From Pseudomonadota bacterium (lineage in GTDB: Bacteria; Pseudomonadota; Alphaproteobacteria; Rhizobiales; Beijerinckiaceae), in NCBI GenBank assembly GCA_020161575.1, contig JAIUNR010000003.1, positions 124,001 to 188,000 of the forward strand: 64,000 nucleotides of DNA. The letters run 5' to 3'. The notes below the pieces were generated by a model that did no database searches, was not told the DNA's origin, and saw only the letters and a program-made list of their open reading frames with translations. Below, piece by piece: positions 44,348 through 53,008 of the stretch (position 1 is the first letter of the stretch; each line of letters begins with the position of its first letter). Both the position numbers and the translations under genes were made by a program.

Positions 44348-46093
44348 TCAGCGGCGCACATACACCCCGATATCGAGGATGCGCAACCGCCGTTGCTTGT
44401 CGAAGGCCGCATTGAGGTTGACGCCGCGCACGCGGGTGAGCAGAACCGGCGCCGCCTTCCCCATCAGCCCAGCGCGGAATTCCTCATCGCCCGCCCGCTC
44501 GATGAAGGCGATCCTGCATCCCACGCCCTCCTTGTCCATGAAGGCGGCTGCGCCTTTCGCATCGGTGAGCGCGATGCGGGTATCGGTCAGGAAGACGAGG
44601 CTCGGCTCGCGATAGCCGACGCTCGCGAATTCCGGCGCCGCGCAGCCCGCCGCCTTCGCCGCCGCGGCAAGGCGGGGTGAGAGATTGAACGCCTTGAGCT
44701 GCGGCAATCCGTACCAATAGGCCGCCGGAACCAAAGCCGCCGATGCCATCAACCCGAAGACGAGCCCGCGGATCGGCCGCCGCCAGGCGAAGATCGCCAC
44801 CCCCGCGCCAAGGCCCAGAAGCGCGGCCAGCAGCAGGAAGGGCAGCGCGAGGAAGGGCACGCGGGAGAAAGACGCCCCCTCTTCCATGATCAGGAACAGG
44901 CCCGGCACGCCGATCAGCAGCAGCAAAGGCACAAGCACTGCTAGAAGGGCAGCAAGGCCGAGTGCCCAGCGCGCGCGCAGCAAGCCGCCACGCTCCGCCG
45001 CCAGCATGATCAGGATCGCAATGGCGGGATAAACCGGCAAAACGTAATGCGGCAGCTTGGTCGGCACCGCTTCAAGGATCAGCCAGAAGGGGATGATCCA
45101 GCCGAGCAGCAACGCCACGCCGTCATCGCGCCGCTCGCGCCACGCAAAAGGCGCGGCGAGGATCGCCAGCGGCGCGGCTGGCCAGAAAGTCGCCCAGAAG
45201 ACGGCGAAATAGGTGCCGGGCGGCGCGCCGTGTTTTTCCTGCGCCGATCCCACCTTCGCCAGCATGTCCTTGCCCACGGAATCCGCCAGGAAGGAACCGC
45301 CCGTTTTCAGCAGGATCAGCGCCAGCCAAGGCAGGACCACCAGTGCGACGATCAGCGCGCCCGTTCCCGGCCTGAGGCCGGAGAACCATGCGAGGCTGCG
45401 ATCCCGGATCGCGAGCACGACCGTCGCGAGCAGGAAGACCAAAGGCACGATCGGCCCCTTGACGAGGATCGCGGCGCCGATGGTCAGCCAGAACAGGATC
45501 AGGTGACGGGTTTCGAGAACAGGCGCGATACCTGGCGCGCGAAACGCGAAATAGGCCCGCGCGAGAAAACCCAGCGCCGCGACCGAGAGCGCGCCGAGCA
45601 GCGCATCGGTCTTCGCCAGCCGCGCCTCGACGCCAAGCAGGATCGACCCCGCCATGATCAGCGCCGCGATGAAGGCGCCCTCGCGCGAAAGAAAGGCAAG
45701 CCCGGCCCAATAGGTGAGCAGCACCATCGCGATCGCGCCGAGGAGCGAAGGCAGACGATAGAGGCCGATCACCCGGCGGGCATCCTCGAACCCGGCCATC
45801 TCGCCGATCTTCACGCCCGCTGCCTGAAGCCAGTAGATCCCTACCGGCTTCTTGTGGCGCGCATCCTCCTGAAAACGGATATCGACGAAATCGCCGCTCT
45901 CCAGCATCTGCTTCGAGGCTTGCGCGAAGCGCGGTTCGTCACGATCCATCGGCTGGAGCGAGAATTGCCCCGGCACGAAAAGGCAGAACGCGATGAAAGC
46001 CAGCGCTGCGAGCGCGCGCGGATGCGTGCGGGTAAAACCGTGAAACCAGCCGCGCCAGTCCCAAGCGAAGAAGGCGGCCGGATCATTGCGCAT
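44348..46093 (-). CDS. ArnT-like lipid-linked sugar glycosyltransferase (GT83/GT39)
   Basis: A 581-residue membrane protein with about 12 helices. FSLQPMDRDEPRFAQASKQM in the first loop carries the DE motif of ArnT-like transferases; ARHKKPVGIYWLQAAGVK is the second conserved loop. Such enzymes move a sugar from undecaprenyl phosphate to lipid A or another periplasmic acceptor. It heads an operon with the GT2 and LAB_N genes. The upstream region to the tRNA-Arg gene (393 bp) contains a GAATC array and little else. Confidence 0.88.
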   Translation of the reverse strand: MRNDPAAFFAWDWRGWFHGFTRTHPRALAALAFIAFCLFVPGQFSLQPMDRDEPRFAQASKQMLESGDFVDIRFQEDARHKKPVGIYWLQAAGVKIGEMAGFEDARRVIGLYRLPSLLGAIAMVLLTYWAGLAFLSREGAFIAALIMAGSILLGVEARLAKTDALLGALSVAALGFLARAYFAFRAPGIAPVLETRHLILFWLTIGAAILVKGPIVPLVFLLATVVLAIRDRSLAWFSGLRPGTGALIVALVVLPWLALILLKTGGSFLADSVGKDMLAKVGSAQEKHGAPPGTYFAVFWATFWPAAPLAILAAPFAWRERRDDGVALLLGWIIPFWLILEAVPTKLPHYVLPVYPAIAILIMLAAERGGLLRARWALGLAALLAVLVPLLLLIGVPGLFLIMEEGASFSRVPFLALPFLLLAALLGLGAGVAIFAWRRPIRGLVFGLMASAALVPAAYWYGLPQLKAFNLSPRLAAAAKAAGCAAPEFASVGYREPSLVFLTDTRIALTDAKGAAAFMDKEGVGCRIAFIERAGDEEFRAGLMGKAAPVLLTRVRGVNLNAAFDKQRRLRILDIGVYVRR

Positions 46094-46334
46094 GTCGAAC
46101 CCATTCTTTGGGGACTGGCGACACCGGATTCATCCGGATGGCCGGCGCGTCCCGACGGCAAATCTTGCCTCTTGACCGGCGCGCCCTTTCCGATTCAAGA
46201 AGGGAATCAGAGAGGGGCGCAGCCGAAGCGTGCTGTTGGGAGCTATTTGCGCGCTCCCGCTCCCGGTTTCAAGTCAGAAGGATTTTGAACACTCAATCGC
46301 TTTTTTTCTGATCCACGATCGCCGGCGGAAAAAC

Positions 46335-46442
46335 GAATCGTATTTCCGCCAATTGCTGGCGTTTGCTGAATCAATCTCGCAGATCCCTATTTCCTGAATC
46401 ACTTTGCGAAGACGTTGAATCATCGCGTGAAGCACTTGAATC
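46335..46442. repeat. array of five GAATC sites, last three at exact 21-bp intervals
   Basis: GAATC occurs at 46335, 46368, 46396, 46417 and 46438, with spacings 33, 28, 21 and 21. The last units share more than the pentamer: GAATCACTTTGCGAAGACGTT and GAATCATCGCGTGAAGCACTT agree in GAATC, GAAG and TT. The region is intergenic between arnT-like and tRNA-Arg. Two further sites at 46192 and 46204 lie closer to arnT. A 21-bp period equals seven codons, and a frame over it gives a heptad-like peptide, but no credible start exists. Confidence 0.6.
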
Positions 46443-46486
46443 TTTTTGCCAAAAAAGACAGCTAACTCTTTGACAACAAAAGAGAA

Positions 46487-46563
46487 TGGCGACCCCTGCA
46501 GGATTCGAACCTGCGACCTCATGCTTAGAAGGCACGTGCTCTATCCAGCTGAGCTAAGGGGCC
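46487..46563 (-). tRNA. tRNA-Arg (anticodon TCT)
   Basis: On the minus strand, a complete cloverleaf: acceptor GGCCCCT pairs with AGGGGTC, D-stem GCTC/GAGC, anticodon loop CTTCTAA with TCT, and T-loop GGTTCGAATCC. The 3' CCA is encoded (TGG at 46487-46489). Confidence 0.95.
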
Positions 46564-46627
46564 CCGCAGCGTAAAAAACGCCGCAAATTATCGCTCCGGA
46601 GCAGCAAAAGCCCGCCCCGCAAAACCG

Positions 46628-46936
46628 TCAATGCGTCCAGGTGCCAACCCGGTCGGAACGGAAATTGTCGGAATAGGCCATCATGCGCCGAGTCTGCTCG
46701 CGCGGCTCCATCACCTGATAGGCGATTCCGTTGCGCGTGGCATAGGCGATCGCCTCCTCGCGGCTTTCAAACCACAGCTTCACCTGGCTAAGCGTGTCGG
46801 CGTGGCTGGTCCAGCCCATCAGCGGCTCGATGGCGCGCGGCTCACGCCCGGGCACGAATTCAAGCAACCAGCGCGTCGATTTTGCGGTGCCCGATTGCAT
46901 CGCGTTCTTGGCGGGGCGGGAAATCCGGGCGGTCAT
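46628..46936 (-). CDS. ETC complex I subunit conserved region protein (NDUFS4 family)
   Basis: A 102-residue homologue of the mitochondrial 18-kDa NDUFS4 subunit. Key regions are WLLEFVPGREPRAIEPLMGW, the DTLSQVKLWFESREEAIAYA helix, and the C-terminal SDNFRSDRVGTWTH. It is a supernumerary subunit of NADH dehydrogenase in alphaproteobacteria. GGAGAGG precedes the ATG. It lies alone between two tRNA genes. Confidence 0.92.
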   Translation of the reverse strand: MTARISRPAKNAMQSGTAKSTRWLLEFVPGREPRAIEPLMGWTSHADTLSQVKLWFESREEAIAYATRNGIAYQVMEPREQTRRMMAYSDNFRSDRVGTWTH

Positions 46937-46986
46937 CGAAGCCTCTCCTGTCTCTCAATCGTCGCGTCATCCCCGGATCGGAGAAA

Positions 46987-47063
46987 TGGTCGGGGTAGCA
47001 GGATTCGAACCTGCGACCTGTAGTACCCAAAACTACCGCGCTACCAGGCTGCGCTATACCCCG
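46987..47063 (-). tRNA. tRNA-Pro (anticodon TGG)
   Basis: Minus strand: CGGGGTA acceptor pairs with TACCCCG, anticodon loop TTTGGGT inside GTAGT/ACTAC, T-loop GGTTCGAATCC, and encoded CCA (TGG at 46987-46989). Confidence 0.95.
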
Positions 47064-47132
47064 TACGGCGACGAAACGACGTCGCCAGCGGCTAGCATGA
47101 TGCGCCGCACACCACAAGCTGCCATTGGGATT

Positions 47133-47708
47133 TCAGCGAAAGATCTCGTGCTGCACGCGGTCTCCGGCCTTGAGGCCAAGCCGCGCGGCAACGCCCGAAT
47201 TCACTTCCAGGACCGCCCGCACCGGCGCGCCGGAAGAAATCGTCCGCTCGGATTCAGGCTCTGTCCGGGTCTCGATGCGGTGAATGCGTCCGTCGGAGCG
47301 GATGAAGATCATGTCGAGCGAGATATAGGTGTTCTTCATCCACATCGTCACGTTCTGGTCGCGCTCGAAATCGAAGAGCATGCCCTGGTCCTGCGGCATG
47401 TGCTGGCGGAACATGAGCCCGCGCGCCCGCTCCGGCTCGGAGCGCATCACCTCGACCATGAAGCTGTGACGGCGATCGCCTGAGACGATCTCGACTCGCT
47501 CTTGCTTGACATTGAGCTTCATCGCGGAACCGCTACCGGAATGCGCCCCCTTGTCCGCCTCCTCCCATTTCGCCCACATCCGGCCGAGATTGGTGGTGAG
47601 GGACACGGCAATAACCGCCAACAGGACGACAACAAGTCCTGCCAGGATAAGCCTGCTGCGCGCCTTTACGGCGTGCTCTTTCTCGGTCTCCGGGTGTTTT
47701 TCAGCCAT
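47133..47708 (-). CDS. DUF192 family membrane-anchored protein
   Basis: A 191-residue protein with one N-terminal membrane helix (LILAGLVVVLLAVIAVSL) followed by a DUF192 domain: FMVEVMRSEPERARGLMFR, GMLFDF, MWMKNTYISLDMIFI and AVLEVNSGVAARLGLKAGD are the conserved blocks. The function of the family is unknown. It lies 34 bp downstream of the cold-shock protein gene, the usual arrangement in alphaproteobacteria, and is probably in one transcript with it. Confidence 0.9.
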   Translation of the reverse strand: MAEKHPETEKEHAVKARSRLILAGLVVVLLAVIAVSLTTNLGRMWAKWEEADKGAHSGSGSAMKLNVKQERVEIVSGDRRHSFMVEVMRSEPERARGLMFRQHMPQDQGMLFDFERDQNVTMWMKNTYISLDMIFIRSDGRIHRIETRTEPESERTISSGAPVRAVLEVNSGVAARLGLKAGDRVQHEIFR

Positions 47709-47741
47709 GTGCCAAGCGCCTTTACCGGGGCTTGCCGGCGC

Positions 47742-48353
47742 TCAATGCGAGCTCGGCGGATTTCCTTGATCTGGCAGGCGGACTTCCGCCGCCATCAAAC
47801 CCTTGGGGCCATTGCCGAAACGCACCAGCACGGTCTCGCCGGGGGTCAGCTCCGTGATGCCGGTCCGGCGCAGGGTCTCCATATGGACGAAAATGTCATC
47901 CGTCCCGTCCCCTCTCGAGACAAAACCGAAACCGCGCAGACGGTTGAACCATTTGACCACGACCCGCTCGAAGCCGCCATTCGGCGTCACCTGCACATGC
48001 GTGCGTGCCGGCGGCAATTGCGACGGGTGCGTCGCGGTCGAGAGATCCATGGAGATGATGCGGAAGACCTGCAGCCCGCGCGCCCGCTCCGTCGCCTCGC
48101 AGACGATGCGGGCCCCTTCCGGCGCGGATTGGTATCCGTCCCGCCTCAGGCAGGAAACGTGGAGAAGCACATCGGGCCCGCCCCGCTCGGGGACGATGAA
48201 GCCGAATCCCTTGGAGACATCGAACCACTTGATCCGCCCGACAACCTCTACCAGGTCGAGCGGGCGATCGTCGTGGAGAAGATCCTGCTCCCGCATCGCG
48301 GCAGAGGATCTGATCTGGCTTCCAAGGCCCTTGCCGTTGAGATCGTCACCCAT
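47742..48353 (-). CDS. double cold-shock-domain RNA-binding protein
   Basis: A protein of about 203 residues with two cold-shock domains. Domain 1 has [18 protein letters not shown] and DVLLHVSCL; domain 2 has [19 protein letters not shown] and DIFVHMETL. Both contain the RNP1-like K/R-G-F-G-F motif and the V/FLH-type RNP2. Such proteins bind single-stranded nucleic acid and may act as RNA chaperones. The ATG at 48353 is my choice (MGDDLNGKG), though an in-frame ATG at 48392 has a better GGGTGG site. A candidate CtrA half-site lies upstream. Confidence 0.9.
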   Translation of the reverse strand: MGDDLNGKGLGSQIRSSAAMREQDLLHDDRPLDLVEVVGRIKWFDVSKGFGFIVPERGGPDVLLHVSCLRRDGYQSAPEGARIVCEATERARGLQVFRIISMDLSTATHPSQLPPARTHVQVTPNGGFERVVVKWFNRLRGFGFVSRGDGTDDIFVHMETLRRTGITELTPGETVLVRFGNGPKGLMAAEVRLPDQGNPPSSH

Positions 48354-48619
48354 TGAACTACGCGGCTCGCTCCAAAATGGTCGCTCCTCCATGGAGTTCT
48401 GCCCACCCTTGATACGGCTGGCCTTCTCCGAAGCGCGACGAATCTTCCCTATACGTTAACCATAACATTCAATCCCGGGAATTCGGCAATCCCAAAAAGT
48501 CCCATCCCCAAAACTTGCGGGGAAAAGATCCGCGCTCGCGCGCTTGCTTCGCGCGGCAGGGCCGTTATCTCTTGCAGGCAAGGGCGCGCGCCGCGCCGGC
48601 CAGCTTTCGGGAAGAATCC

Positions 48620-49060
48620 ATGCAGTTCCTACACACGATGGTGCGTATCCGCGATATCGCGCAGAGCCTTGAATTCTATTGCGACGGGCTGGGCCTCGTT
48701 GAAACGAGGCGCTTCGAGAATGAGAAAGGGCGTTTCACGCTGATCTTCCTCGCGGCAAAGGAGGATGCCGATTACGCCCGCGAGACCCGCACCAAGGAAA
48801 TCGAGCTGACCTATAACTGGGATGACGAAATCTATACCGGCGGACGCAATTTCGGTCATATCGCCTTCCGGGTGGCGGATATCTACGCGCTCTGCGCACA
48901 TTTGCAGGCGCAGGGTATCACGATCCTGCGCCCCCCGCGCGACGGGCGCATGGCCTTCGTGAAATCGCCGGACGGGATTTCCATCGAGCTTTTGCAGAAA
49001 GGCGATCCCCTCCCCCCCGCCGAGCCTTGGGCGAGCATGGAGAATACCGGAAGCTGGTGA
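48620..49060 (+). CDS. gloA: lactoylglutathione lyase (glyoxalase I)
   Basis: A 146-residue glyoxalase: FLHTMVRIRDIAQSLEFYCD is the N-terminal metal-binding His region, FTLIFLAAKEDADY includes the first Glu block, HIAFRVADIYALCAHLQAQG the second His, and SPDGISIELLQKGD the last Glu. It converts the methylglyoxal-glutathione adduct to lactoylglutathione. The ATG at 48620 after GGGAAG is the family start; the open frame extends to 48515 but is not family-like. Confidence 0.93.
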   Translation: MQFLHTMVRIRDIAQSLEFYCDGLGLVETRRFENEKGRFTLIFLAAKEDADYARETRTKEIELTYNWDDEIYTGGRNFGHIAFRVADIYALCAHLQAQGITILRPPRDGRMAFVKSPDGISIELLQKGDPLPPAEPWASMENTGSW

Positions 49061-49143
49061 AGTAACGCCCCTTCCCGCTGGACCAGCTGGCGGCGCGCGG
49101 CTATCCCTGCACCATTGCAAAGGGAACCGGCCGGGAGCCCGCC

Positions 49144-50301
49144 ATGACAGATGATTTCACCCGTTCGGTTTCAGACCCCGCCCGCGTGATCGGCCCGGAT
49201 GAGGCGCGGCATGATCCCGCCGCCTTCCGCATCGAGCAGCAAAGGCTCGGGCGCGTGTGGAACTTCCTCGGCTTCGTATCCGATCTGCCAAAGGTCGACG
49301 ATTGGTTTCGCGCAAGCCTCGGCGGGCGCGAGATTTTCGTGCAGCGCTTCGAACAGGGCCTGCGCGGCTTCGAGAATCGCTGCGCGCATCGCGGCTTTCC
49401 GCTGCGCGTCGGGGAGAAAGGCAACGGGCCTGTCGTCTGCGGGTTCCATCATTGGCGCTACAATGCCGACGGCCTCGCGCTCGGCATTCCCCAATGCCCG
49501 GAAATGTTCGGCAAGATCCCGCGCGAGCTCAATGCCCGCATCGAAAGGGTCGAGATCGACACGTGCGGGCCGTTGATCTTCGGGCGCTTTTCCGGCGGCA
49601 CCGGCGAAAGCCTCGCCGAGTGGCTGGGCGAGGCCGCGCCCATCCTTGCCCATCTCACCGCAATCGTCGATGAAAAGCCCTCCGGCGTCACGATTCGCGA
49701 GGTCAACGCCAATTGGCGCTCTCTGCTCGAGATCTCGCTCGATGATTATCACCTCGTCGCTGTTCACCCGACCACGTTCGGCAAGAACGGCTATCTCAAC
49801 CCGGAAGGCGTGAAATATTTCCGCTTCGGCATGCATTCGAGCTTTATGGGCGGCGCGGGCGAGACCGGCCTTGCCGATATGGCGCGCGAATGCGCCGAGG
49901 GCACCTACAAGCCTGGCCGCTATCGCATCTTCCAGATCTTCCCCAACCTGCTCTTCGTGGTGGTGTTCGGCGCGAAAGTGCTGGGAGATGAATACCGCTA
50001 TCTCGTTATCCAGGATTTCAGTGCCAAGGCGCATGACCGCACGCGCATGACCAACCGCGTCTTCCGCCTGCCCGCGAACGAGGCGCAGGGGTTGGCGGCG
50101 CGGCTGGCGCGACACATGATCGGCCCTTACGTCGATTTCGGGGTGCGCTTTTATTCGAGCCGGGTGCAGAGCGAGGATAACGAAGCCTGCGAGCGCCTCC
50201 AGCGCGTCATCCGTGCCGGCGATCCGCCGCCGCACCTTGCCCTTCATGAGGCCCGGATCAGCTGGTTCACCGAAAGCTACGTGAAGGCCGTGGCCCCGTA
50301 G
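49144..50301 (+). CDS. Rieske-type aromatic ring-hydroxylating oxygenase, alpha subunit
   Basis: A 385-residue oxygenase. The Rieske [2Fe-2S] site is formed by NRCAHRGFPL (Cys80, His82) and VVCGFHHWRY (Cys99, His102). The mononuclear iron site is in ISLDDYHLVAVHP (D-x2-H-x4-H). It should hydroxylate or demethylate an aromatic or quaternary-amine substrate. No ferredoxin-reductase gene is adjacent, so electrons come from elsewhere. GGGAGC precedes the ATG. A beta subunit is not visible, which fits alpha-only members. Confidence 0.88.
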   Translation: MTDDFTRSVSDPARVIGPDEARHDPAAFRIEQQRLGRVWNFLGFVSDLPKVDDWFRASLGGREIFVQRFEQGLRGFENRCAHRGFPLRVGEKGNGPVVCGFHHWRYNADGLALGIPQCPEMFGKIPRELNARIERVEIDTCGPLIFGRFSGGTGESLAEWLGEAAPILAHLTAIVDEKPSGVTIREVNANWRSLLEISLDDYHLVAVHPTTFGKNGYLNPEGVKYFRFGMHSSFMGGAGETGLADMARECAEGTYKPGRYRIFQIFPNLLFVVVFGAKVLGDEYRYLVIQDFSAKAHDRTRMTNRVFRLPANEAQGLAARLARHMIGPYVDFGVRFYSSRVQSEDNEACERLQRVIRAGDPPPHLALHEARISWFTESYVKAVAP

Positions 50302-50455
50302 GGCCGGCCTTGCGCGGGCAAAGGGATCACCCCAAGGCGGCGATCACCGCGCGGCAACCGCATGATGCGCCCTGCCCGACGGGCATGAACCTGGCAGCAA
50401 CGATGCAGATGCACCGCCGGGTGCCCCGGCTTCCAGAGCTAGATCAAAGAAATGA

Positions 50456-50529
50456 TGGAGCGGGTAGCGGGAATCGAACCCGCGCCAAGAGCTTGGGAAG
50501 CTCGCATGATACCATTTCACCATACCCGC
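50456..50529 (-). tRNA. tRNA-Gly (anticodon CCC)
   Basis: Minus strand: acceptor GCGGGTA pairs with TACCCGC, anticodon loop TTCCCAA in GAGC/GCTC, T-loop GGTTCGATTCC, and encoded CCA (TGG at 50456-50458). One anticodon-stem pair at its end is a mismatch (C/T). Confidence 0.93.
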
Positions 50530-50667
50530 AACGGCTTCTTCGTAGCCGAACCCGGCTCGAAAGGTCAACATGCTCGAAGGCTGAAAACACCGCGGCTTGC
50601 ATCATTTCTGCCGCTCCCGGCGTGGTCCGCGCGATCCGCGCGGACCTCTCCGTCATGGTGCCGGAAA

Positions 50668-51888
50668 TCACCCCGCGCGCTTGATGCCGATCACGTTATG
50701 CAACGTGCCATCCGCCGTATCGAAGAACTTCTTGATGTTGCGCGCGGCCTGACGGATGCGCTGCTCGTTCTCGACGATGGCGAGACGCACGTAATCATCG
50801 CCATGCTCGCCGAAGCCGAGCCCCGGCGCGACCGCGACCTCGGCCTTCTCGACCAGCAGTTTCGCGAATTCGACCGAACCCAGATGCCGGAACTTCTCGG
50901 GAATTTCGACCCAGGCGAACATCGTCGCCTGCGGTTCCGGGATCTCCCAACCGGCCTTGCCGAAGCTTTCGAGCATCGCGTCGCGGCGCTTGCGGTAGGT
51001 TTCACGCATCTCGCGGATGCAATCATCCGGCCCGTTGAGCGCGGCCGTCGCCGCCACCTGGATCGGCGTATAGGCGCCGTAATCGAGATAGGATTTGACG
51101 CGGGCAAGCGCGCCGATCAGTCGCTCGTTGCCGACCGCAAATCCCATGCGCCAGCCGGCCATCGAGAAGGTTTTCGACATCGACGTGAACTCAACCGTGC
51201 AATCCATCGCGCCCGGAACCTGAAGCACGGAAGGCGGCGGGTTCTTCTCGTCGAAATAGACCTCGGCATAAGCCAGATCGGAGAGGAGGATGATCTCGTG
51301 CTTCTTCGCGAAGGCGACAAGATCACGGTAGAAATCGAGATCCGCCGTGAATGCCGTCGGGTTCGAGGGATAGCAGACCACCAGCGCGATGGGCTTGGGC
51401 ACCGAATGGAGGATTGCCCGCTCGAGCGCAGGGAACATGGCCGGCGTCGGCTCGGCCGGCACGGAGCGGATGACGCCGCCCGCCATCAGGAACCCGAAGG
51501 CATGGATCGGGTAGCTCGGGTTCGGCACGAGCACGACATCGCCAGGGCCGCAGATGGCCTGCGCCATGTTGGCGAAGCCCTCCTTCGAGCCGAGCGTGGC
51601 GACAACCTGGGTATCCGGGTTGAGTTTCACGCCAAAACGACGCTCGTAATAGCTGGCTTGCGCGCGGCGCAGCCCCACAATGCCTTTGGAGGCGGAATAG
51701 CGGTCGGTGCGCGGCTTGCCCGCGGTCTCGACCAGTTTCTCGATGACATGCTTGGGAGCCGGAAGATCCGGGTTCCCCATCCCGAGATCGATGATATCTG
51801 CCCCGTTAGCTCGCGCCTGCGCCTTGATCTTGTTCACTTGCTCGAACACGTAGGGCGGCAATCGGCGGATGCGGTGGAACTCGTTCAT
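50668..51888 (-). CDS. alaC: alanine-type aminotransferase (AlaC-like)
   Basis: A 406-residue class I PLP aminotransferase. IDLGMGNPDLPAPKHVIEKL starts the fold, the cofactor lysine is in EFTSMSKTFSMAGWRMGFA, and PNPSYPIHAFGFLMAGG, CYPSNPTAF and VRLAIVENEQRIRQAARNI are typical of the AlaC/glutamate-pyruvate branch. It transfers the amino group between glutamate and pyruvate or a related 2-oxoacid. Confusion with LL-diaminopimelate aminotransferase is possible. Confidence 0.88.
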   Translation of the reverse strand: MNEFHRIRRLPPYVFEQVNKIKAQARANGADIIDLGMGNPDLPAPKHVIEKLVETAGKPRTDRYSASKGIVGLRRAQASYYERRFGVKLNPDTQVVATLGSKEGFANMAQAICGPGDVVLVPNPSYPIHAFGFLMAGGVIRSVPAEPTPAMFPALERAILHSVPKPIALVVCYPSNPTAFTADLDFYRDLVAFAKKHEIILLSDLAYAEVYFDEKNPPPSVLQVPGAMDCTVEFTSMSKTFSMAGWRMGFAVGNERLIGALARVKSYLDYGAYTPIQVAATAALNGPDDCIREMRETYRKRRDAMLESFGKAGWEIPEPQATMFAWVEIPEKFRHLGSVEFAKLLVEKAEVAVAPGLGFGEHGDDYVRLAIVENEQRIRQAARNIKKFFDTADGTLHNVIGIKRAG

Positions 51889-51930
51889 CTCAAGGGCTTT
51901 CGCTGGTTCAGGGTTTGATTGTCGTCCTGC

Positions 51931-51946
51931 CGGGCTGGGGAGCCCG
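51931..51946 (-). terminator. short hairpin before the aminotransferase gene
   Basis: CGGGCT-GGGG-AGCCCG lies between the end of the small protein gene at 52056 and the aminotransferase start. It lacks a T-run; weak evidence. Confidence 0.3.
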
Positions 51947-52055
51947 ACATGACTGCGCGGATGACGCGCGCAGGCATATTATCATGAATCGCCTGTCGCG
52001 CCGCAAAATGTGAAATCCGGCACCGATCGATGAGAAGGGCGTAATTTACCCGCCG

Positions 52056-52418
52056 TCACGGTGCCTTCCGGCATGCAAACGGAAAGAACGTGCCGGAAAG
52101 CCCGTGATTCATGCCGAGAACGACCATCATATTGGCGAAACGGAACTCTTCGGGCGAAACGGGGCACACTTCGGCGCGGGCAAGGCAACCTGAATCAAGG
52201 AAGGATTGGTGCGCCGCCACAAAGGCTTCACCCAGCCCGCGCGTCCCCAAGCGGGAGCGCGCTTCGGCCTGCGCCTTTTGATAGCGCTGGCATTTGAGCT
52301 CAGCGAAGCTGCGTTCCTTTTCCGCTTCGCCGCTACGGCGCTTTTCCTCGGCGAAGGCAGCCGGTACGAAAGCCAGCATCAACGCCATGGCAGGGATCGG
52401 CAATCGTGGGGCGTTCAT
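52056..52418 (-). CDS. secreted hypothetical protein
   Basis: A 120-residue protein (or 121 from an ATG three bases upstream). It has a signal peptide (PIPAMALMLAFVPAAFAEEK). The mature part is short and charged, with four cysteines (KCQRYQKAQAE, GCLARAEVCP, FACRKAP), likely forming two disulfide bonds. I do not recognise a family. It follows a small lipoprotein gene closely (12-bp gap) on the same strand and may be in a common unit. Confidence 0.6.
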   Translation of the reverse strand: MNAPRLPIPAMALMLAFVPAAFAEEKRRSGEAEKERSFAELKCQRYQKAQAEARSRLGTRGLGEAFVAAHQSFLDSGCLARAEVCPVSPEEFRFANMMVVLGMNHGLSGTFFPFACRKAP

Positions 52419-52430
52419 CACGAGCGCGCC

Positions 52431-52838
52431 TCATTCCGTCGCCGGCGCCTTGGGCTGAGCCGGGCGAGACGGCAGGCGGCCGTCATAGGCCGAAGGCGGT
52501 TTCGGTCGCGCCGCGAAACCCCGGCTGCGATTGCGATCAGCGTTGAGTTTCTTCTCGAGCGCCTCGACATCCGCGGCACTGCGCACCGGCGCGGAGCGCG
52601 CCGGCGGCGTGACGCCAACAGGAATGAACTCGGTCGGCGCCGCGGGGCGCGACTGACGCACGAATTCCTGGGGCTCCTTGAGATCGGTCGTGACATTGAG
52701 CGGGCCGATTCCCCCCTGCCCGTGTCCGGTTCCCTCGCCCGTCGCGCTGCAAGCGCCGAGCATCGCGGCAAAAGCGGCGAAAAGCGCCGGAAACACGGGA
52801 AAAACACGCGGAAGCGAGCGGCGGGAGATTACAGTCAT
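52431..52838 (-). CDS. small putative lipoprotein
   Basis: A 135-residue protein with an N-terminal signal ending in a lipobox-like MLGACSAT, so it is probably lipid-anchored. The rest is low-complexity and rich in Pro, Arg and Ala (PVGVTPPARSAPVRSAAD, RPKPPSAYDGRLPS), likely unstructured. The start at 52838 places the signal correctly; the frame opens further to 52913. No known family. It is divergent from phaC. Confidence 0.6.
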   Translation of the reverse strand: MTVISRRSLPRVFPVFPALFAAFAAMLGACSATGEGTGHGQGGIGPLNVTTDLKEPQEFVRQSRPAAPTEFIPVGVTPPARSAPVRSAADVEALEKKLNADRNRSRGFAARPKPPSAYDGRLPSRPAQPKAPATE

Positions 52839-53008
52839 GTGAGGATATCCGGTTGCGACATGAAAATCACGCATTCCCCCTTTATCCTTTGCTAATGCGG
52901 CGAATTTAGGCACACTCGCCGCATGGCCGCTTCGCCCGGCGGGAGGAGTGCGTCACGGTCCGGTTCGAGGGGAGCCGGCGGCAGGGAGGCGCGGCAACGC
53001 GAACGAGG

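Noticed and set aside
46274-46522. 82-codon minus-strand frame over the GAATC array, with heptad-like IQ repeats
   Set aside because: Its start lies inside the tRNA-Arg gene and there is no other good start. The heptad look follows from the 21-bp DNA period.
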